Shown here: piece after piece, positions 7,901 through 11,257 of the stretch
How positions within the stretch are numbered: position 1 is the stretch's first letter
How the letters are laid out: each line of letters starts with the position of its first letter
NCBI GenBank assembly: GCA_900552795.1
Contig: USBB01000046.1
Location: forward strand, 1 to 11,257
DNA: 11,257 nt
Source of the DNA: an uncultured Eubacterium sp.
GTDB lineage: Bacteria; Bacillota; Clostridia; Lachnospirales; Lachnospiraceae
Direction of reading: 5' to 3'
Notes under the pieces: model-generated
What the model was told of the DNA's origin: nothing
The model's input: only the letters and a program-made list of their open reading frames with translations
Databases searched by the model: none
Made by a program: the position numbers and the translations under genes

Positions 7901-9346
7901 ACCGTTGTTTCCGTCATAAGAAAATACTTTTACATTTGTTGCAGAAATATTTCTTGAATCAAGAATATTAACAGAATGGTTAGAAGGATTTTCCACTGTA
8001 ATATCACCAACATATACATTAGTGACATTCTTCATAATCAAAAGACTTGCTCTTGCTGCATATGCGTTCTTTAAATCCTGTGTCTCAATTTCCGAAAGCT
8101 TATCACCATTGTTCTTTGCAATTCTGTCTGCAAGGCTGTCAACGAGTTCATCGCTGTACTTTCTGCTGCCATCCGGATTTGTGCAGTTTTTAAGCCACTT
8201 TGTACATGTATCTGCCGCCTGCACACCAAAATTATAAACCTTTGTGTTGCTTCCTGCCACCCATCTTGGCAATGTATATTTTTCATTTCCCGGAGCAGAT
8301 GTATCGACATCGGCAGATTCACTATAAGTATATCTTCCGAATCCGTCACCTTTTATAGTATTACCCTCACCATATTTCCATCCATTTCCATAAAGTGTAC
8401 CTGTACCTGTAATACGGATATTTTCAAGCGGTGCATTTTCATCAGCGCTTGTTGCATTTACAAGTCCCCATACTCTTGTATCAGTGTAAAACGGATACAT
8501 AAGGAAACCGATTTCAAAATGGTCACTGTTAGGTGATGCCCATAATGTTCCGTTAATTTCAAGTGTCATATTACTCTTTAACCAGAGAGCTCCTGATACG
8601 AAAGTACCCTGAGGAATAACTACCCTGCCGCCCTCAGGACATGCATCAATAGCTGCCTGAATAGCTTTTGTGTTAGCTTCAATGAAAGCATTAATCTCAT
8701 CATTATATGTCACATAGCCTTCTGATGTCTTTGCACCATAGTCTAAAATATTGACAGTTTCCGGAGTCTTTGCTGTTCTTTGTTTAATTGTCTGTGCTGT
8801 TCCCAACTCATTTCCTGCCGCATCCACTGCCACAACCTTAAATGTGTATTCAGTATCCGGCGAAAGGCCTGTCGCACGGTAAGAATGAATATCAACCTTA
8901 GTCATATCTACGTCACCATTTTTGTCATAGTAATCATAGAAAGCTTCCATATATTTTGCAGTCCATTCTGCATTTACCTTAAAATTCTCTCTTGCCGTTC
9001 CTGCATATGTATTATTAATCCAAATCTTGTAGTCCGCAACATTATCATATTTTTCAGGTTTCTGCCACACAAGTCCCACACTTGTATCATCGTACGCAAG
9101 TGTCGGCACCTGAAGCTCAGTAATATTCTGACTTCCCTTTGTCTTATCAAATAATGGTCCGTCCAAATCTTTACTTCCGAAGTCTTTTGAACCAATCACG
9201 TCAAACGCTGCCTTATTGACATATTTGTCATGTCCGTCTGTTGTCGGCAAAGCTGCATTTACAGTGAAACCGCTGAAATTAACACTGCTAAGCAGCATTA
9301 TCGCGGTAAGCCCGGCCGCTGCTGCCTTTTTAAAACCTTTTTTCAT
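4940..9346 (-). CDS. Cell-wall-anchored GH28 exo-poly-alpha-galacturonosidase (PehX-like)
   Basis: A 1468-aa secreted pectin-degrading enzyme. Signal peptide 1-31 (cut near VNA-A). A fibronectin III domain at about 78-192 precedes the GH28 domain, as in PehX-type exo-enzymes. GH28 spans about 195-735: entry motif NILDYGA (199-205), NGDG (481-484), catalytic pair D504-D505 in TGDDN, EGHGGLAAGSHTG (537-549, H539) and RFK (570-572) for the RIK motif. The DTGDD...WMFNNYL...GHG...GSHTG series matches, from memory, exo-poly-alpha-galacturonosidases that release digalacturonate from chain ends. Next come a beta-sandwich module (about 766-935), FN3-like modules near 940-1033, 1045-1138 and 1145-1256, two FIVAR repeats (1267-1334, 1335-1402), an acidic Pro/Thr linker, the sorting signal TPKTGDS (1430-1436), a membrane helix and a basic tail. 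The ATG at 9346 follows AGGAAAGGGG. Exo versus endo mode is inferred, not proved. Confidence 0.92.
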   Translation of the reverse strand: MKKGFKKAAAAGLTAIMLLSSVNFSGFTVNAALPTTDGHDKYVNKAAFDVIGSKDFGSKDLDGPLFDKTKGSQNITELQVPTLAYDDTSVGLVWQKPEKYDNVADYKIWINNTYAGTARENFKVNAEWTAKYMEAFYDYYDKNGDVDMTKVDIHSYRATGLSPDTEYTFKVVAVDAAGNELGTAQTIKQRTAKTPETVNILDYGAKTSEGYVTYNDEINAFIEANTKAIQAAIDACPEGGRVVIPQGTFVSGALWLKSNMTLEINGTLWASPNSDHFEIGFLMYPFYTDTRVWGLVNATSADENAPLENIRITGTGTLYGNGWKYGEGNTIKGDGFGRYTYSESADVDTSAPGNEKYTLPRWVAGSNTKVYNFGVQAADTCTKWLKNCTNPDGSRKYSDELVDSLADRIAKNNGDKLSEIETQDLKNAYAARASLLIMKNVTNVYVGDITVENPSNHSVNILDSRNISATNVKVFSYDGNNGDGLGFGCSQNVICWNNFTDTGDDNLGFGASVGEGARDSEIQTNSELWMFNNYLHEGHGGLAAGSHTGNGIQDVLFEDTVMNHIDAAFRFKSAPTNGGFIANITMRDCAVAGCDQGFVLTTSYSDPNSASSTEAAEVAEFYNFAAVNISVYEVKYNTIQVLADVDTVNNPQKPWHTHHNLYFQDVTFGNVGTNGSYKNKNGWETLIGCENAVFYNVKTNSYSSKAVSKGTDKAWNNLQYCKNIRFQGTTMDSLNADKEKMQNIMSGITVTDNTVKAENYVPPVGDYTVGATIKSWSAKDIAATKSNKSGTVGTADEGLAANCDDGNTWKTGSDGAASWEGENAGTTYACQSGGNKAMDADGVTQSKGTIPVSGAYLTYEATQDGVLSVAEKTLATKRFYIVDSDGKVCAEHYNANPKGGATEYKILTTPVTKGKTYYIYANGATNNIFKVWLSEKIDGAEKPQAKDGKNVKLTWNAVDNGTEKVFYGVDVYAGGQKVDARDGIKDTSVIIDRLSSGVDYTFKVYVSENGDSANSMNLTGWNKTYIGETSFKTDGEKDTEAIKAPADSTVSAASTVYTHTQGSWESLSRQDKRVRGYDVYVNGKLTKTIYNYQIPKYETADTVSKQIGRMKAGIDNEIKIVAFTDAGVEYAYTPVTVKTLENYDYKAPVFAETAKVTATKQANGDVVLTWNAAVDDTAVNGYRVYVDGKPVYANAEDVFNPVNADKTTDKTTYTISGLDLTKDHTFTIQAGDTWWKAAQTMGSYDKMAYYNWTVKGISTELKAEPPVVEKADYTAVDNAIKAANALVPDDYVDFTGVTNAINAVVRDLPKSDQAKVDAMAQAILDAIGALEKKPVVEKADYTAVDNAIKAANALVPGDYVDFTGVTNAINAVVRDLPKSDQAKVDAMAQAILDAIDALEKKPEATEPDTEPGEDDTKPNEGNTPDTPDETPKTGDSTSILMVMMTFIISGGLLVIIWDRRKKKYKFDK
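5141..5548 (-). repeat. Two tandem 204-bp repeats encoding FIVAR modules
   Basis: Two 68-codon units (5345-5548 and 5141-5344) lie head to tail within the wall-anchored enzyme gene. The encoded proteins differ at only two residues (VPDDYVD/VPGDYVD and AIGAL/AIDAL). The DNA differs at about 14 sites, mostly synonymous. Each unit contains the YTAVDNAIKAAN...Y.DFTGV segment typical of FIVAR modules, three-helix spacers common in Gram-positive surface proteins. They probably act as a stalk holding the catalytic part away from the wall, and copy number may vary between strains. Confidence 0.85.
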
Positions 9347-9393
9347 AATGCCCCTTTCCTCACCCTTTTACTGCATTTATTATTTCTTATAAG

Positions 9394-9419
9394 GATTAGT
9401 GTGTTTTGACACCCTAATC
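9394..9419. promoter_or_regulatory. 26-bp inverted repeat upstream of the GH28 gene, putative operator or leader hairpin
   Basis: GATTAGTGTGT (9394-9404) and ACACCCTAATC (9409-9419) are inverted repeats of 11 bp with one mismatch, separated by TTTG. The repeat sits 47-73 bp before the GH28 start. A TATGAT at 9422-9417 on the minus strand could be a -10 element, though no good -35 accompanies it; the repeat would then overlap the transcription start and could be a repressor operator or a hairpin at the mRNA's 5' end. It is not an obvious terminator, because no T-run follows on either strand. Confidence 0.45.
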
Positions 9420-9788
9420 ATATGCAGCGGATGAATACAATAAATTTAATTCTTATACGCAGCTTAAATAATAGACATAATACATTTCGTGTGGCAACAC
9501 TTCATTTTATCAATCACTTTTATAAATGCCTTTTATCTAAGTCTGTATATATTATATATTTTCTGTCTTTTATAGTCAATAAAATGTTAAATTTTTTTAT
9601 ATATATGTGCAATATTCACAACTAAAATATCATATATCAATACATTATGTAATATGTATTTTTACATATCTATTTTTCTGTATTTATCAAATATAAAGCT
9701 ACTTTTTATATTGATATTACATATTTTTAATAGTAAACTATGCTAATATAATCAATTTAACAATTTAATAAGAAAGGGGAAGATATCA
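9420..9788. other. AT-rich divergent intergenic region without a supported gene
   Basis: About 370 bp of very AT-rich DNA separate the GH28 promoter area from the MATE gene. A rightward 67-codon frame at 9422-9625 has no ribosome site and low-complexity Ile/Asn/Phe content, so I do not call it. No riboswitch fold, tRNA or strong terminator was seen. Confidence 0.6.
9711..9752 (+). promoter_or_regulatory. Candidate promoter region of the MATE transporter gene
   Basis: A perfect TATAAT lies at 9747-9752, 37 bp before the ATG, but the sequence 17 bp upstream is only T-rich. An alternative pair is TTGATA (9711-9716) with TAAACT (9734-9739), also spaced 17 bp. Which one is used cannot be decided from the sequence. 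Confidence 0.45.
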
Positions 9789-11195
9789 ATGGCAAATAAC
9801 AACACTTCTGCTTTGTCAGAAAAAGACAAAAAATTCAGAGAGTTTGCCTTAAATGGAAATCTCTGGAAAGTCATATTTTACGTATGTATCCCTTTATCAG
9901 TATTCCAGCTGATAAATCACCTTTTTAACATCCTCGACACGATGATGGCTTCTCACGTAAGTGCTATCGCCGTATCAGCTGTAGCTTATCTTACTCAGAT
10001 CCAAAATATGATAAGCGCTTTAGGAATGGGACTTGCTGTCGGAAGCTCCCTGAAAATAAGTGAAGCTTATGGCGCCGGTGACTACAAAATGGTTAAAAAA
10101 CGACTAAGCACACTTATTACTATATGCACCGGACTTTCATGTTTTATTCTTTTAATGCTACCTTTTGTTCCAACACTATTAAAAATTCTCGGAACTCCTT
10201 CAGACTTTATAGAGATAGGCACTAAATATTTTGTAATCACACTGATTTCAACAGTTCTCAGCTTTTTCAATAATGTTTACATAGCTATTGAGCGTGCAAG
10301 GGGTAACTCAAAACGAATTTTAAGACTTAATATGTTTGTAATCATACTAAAACTTTCAATAACTGCATTTTTTATATATGGATTAAATGCAGATATAACA
10401 ATGATTGCAGTGGCAAGCGTAATATCGCAGTCATTCCTGCTTATAATGGCAGTTAAAAATTTATGTTTCGGTGATAACGCATTTACTTTCAGCCGGAAAG
10501 CAATAAGCTTTAAAAGAAATATTGTAATGCCGATGCTTAATTTGTCACTTCCTGTAATCATTGAAAAAATGGCATTTGCTTTCGGGAAAACCGTTGTAAA
10601 TTCAATGAGTAAGGAATATGGTTCAACTACTGTCGGAGCTCTTGGTATTTCAAGCAACATAAACGGTACCGTAACACAGCTGCAAAACGGTTTTCAGGAT
10701 GGCGGAGCTTCAATCATAAGTCAGAACCTCGGCGCCGGAAATAAAAAACGCGCACTAGAAACATTCTGGAAGCTTCTTATTATCGAATCAATAATCGGGC
10801 TTATCGGTTACATATTATTAAATGTATTTATCGAACCTATAACTTATATTTTTGCAAACAGCACAGAAGGCTTTAACAGAGAATTCCAGCTCACAATCAT
10901 CAAAGTATTCAGATACGACTCTTTCGGCGGTTGCGTTCCTTTAGGCGTAAATGCTGCTGTAATGGCTTTATTATTCGGCTTTGGTAAAACAAAACTTACA
11001 CTGCTTTGTAACTTCTGTCGTGTATTTGTATTTAGAATCCCTATTCTTTGGGCATTACAGAACTTCACTTCCTTAGGAAGCGAAAGCGTCGGTATTGTAA
11101 TGGGATTAAGTAATATTTTAACTGCTTTATTAGCCAGCGTCGTTGCATTTTTCGTAATCAGGAATATAAAGAAAGATATGAAAGATAAAGAGTAG
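9789..11195 (+). CDS. MATE-family multidrug/toxin efflux transporter
   Basis: A 468-aa integral membrane protein, the usual length for MATE transporters, with about twelve hydrophobic segments. The two halves show the family's internal pseudo-symmetry: GLAVGSSLKISEAYGAGDYK (81-100) in the first half corresponds to GFQDGGASIISQNLGAGNKK (301-320) in the second. Such proteins exchange Na+ or H+ for organic cations, drugs or metabolites across the cytoplasmic membrane; the substrate here cannot be told. The ATG at 9789 follows AGAAAGGGGA at a good distance. It is transcribed away from the GH28 gene and is probably a single-gene unit. The 62 bp after its stop contain no clear terminator, only the short palindrome CCTATAGG at 11206-11213. 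No functional tie to pectin use or to the two-component locus is visible. Confidence 0.93.
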   Translation: MANNNTSALSEKDKKFREFALNGNLWKVIFYVCIPLSVFQLINHLFNILDTMMASHVSAIAVSAVAYLTQIQNMISALGMGLAVGSSLKISEAYGAGDYKMVKKRLSTLITICTGLSCFILLMLPFVPTLLKILGTPSDFIEIGTKYFVITLISTVLSFFNNVYIAIERARGNSKRILRLNMFVIILKLSITAFFIYGLNADITMIAVASVISQSFLLIMAVKNLCFGDNAFTFSRKAISFKRNIVMPMLNLSLPVIIEKMAFAFGKTVVNSMSKEYGSTTVGALGISSNINGTVTQLQNGFQDGGASIISQNLGAGNKKRALETFWKLLIIESIIGLIGYILLNVFIEPITYIFANSTEGFNREFQLTIIKVFRYDSFGGCVPLGVNAAVMALLFGFGKTKLTLLCNFCRVFVFRIPILWALQNFTSLGSESVGIVMGLSNILTALLASVVAFFVIRNIKKDMKDKE

Positions 11196-11257
11196 CAAAA
11201 TCAGACCTATAGGACAAAATGTGTTGATAAGAACCGCCTTTAGCCCTTGAAATACAA

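Noticed and set aside
9422..9625. Rightward 67-codon frame in the intergenic region
   Set aside because: No ribosome site, start inside the inverted-repeat area, and low-complexity AT-driven composition.
9640..9675. Imperfect palindrome around ATACATTATGTAATATGTAT
   Set aside because: In DNA this AT-rich such partial palindromes arise by chance, and it has a bulge and no clear position relative to a promoter.
11196..11257. Terminator search downstream of the MATE gene
   Set aside because: Only an 8-bp palindrome CCTATAGG without a T-run is present, so no terminator can be called before the window ends.

Overview
The window is AT-rich Gram-positive DNA, most likely from a gut Lachnospiraceae-type Firmicute. 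Strong AGGAGG-like ribosome sites, a GHKL/LytTR two-component pair and a giant wall-anchored pectin enzyme fit a pectin-degrading organism of the Lachnospira eligens kind. That placement is inference from gene content, not a database match.

Left part (1-4871, all transcribed leftward). A LytTR response regulator and a GHKL sensor kinase form an overlapping pair. Behind them, under a separate extended -10 promoter, lie a small secreted protein of 148 aa, two tandem paralogous membrane-anchored proteins of 275 aa each, and an ABC-2-type permease running off the left edge. The regulator gene has a clear promoter (TTGAAA-N17-TATATT). Just upstream are two copies of GCCGTTYGC with a 21-bp period, the geometry expected of a LytTR binding site, which suggests autoregulation. 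The two paralogs share a 431-bp block that is identical base for base, flanked by diverged sequence, the mark of gene conversion. The permease reading frame loses its family-like hydrophobic sequence about 38 bp from the edge, where the DNA resembles the terminal repeat of an IS256/Mutator-type element, so the gene may be broken there.

Middle (4872-9346). One large gene, leftward and ending in a strong intrinsic terminator, encodes a 1468-aa secreted surface enzyme. It has a signal peptide, an N-terminal fibronectin III domain, a GH28 catalytic domain of the PehX-like exo-poly-alpha-galacturonosidase type, a beta-sandwich module, three FN3-like modules, two nearly identical FIVAR repeats, and a PKTGD sorting signal with membrane anchor. 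It would remove galacturonic acid units from pectin chains at the cell surface.

Right part (9347-11257). A 442-bp very AT-rich divergent intergenic region carries a 26-bp inverted repeat close to the GH28 start. A rightward MATE-family efflux transporter follows. No tRNA, rRNA, CRISPR array or riboswitch was recognised.

The least explained part is the sensory/secreted-protein/membrane-protein locus at 1-4871. It resembles peptide- or bacteriocin-type signalling and export loci of Firmicutes, but the secreted protein and the paralog pair have no function I can assign.
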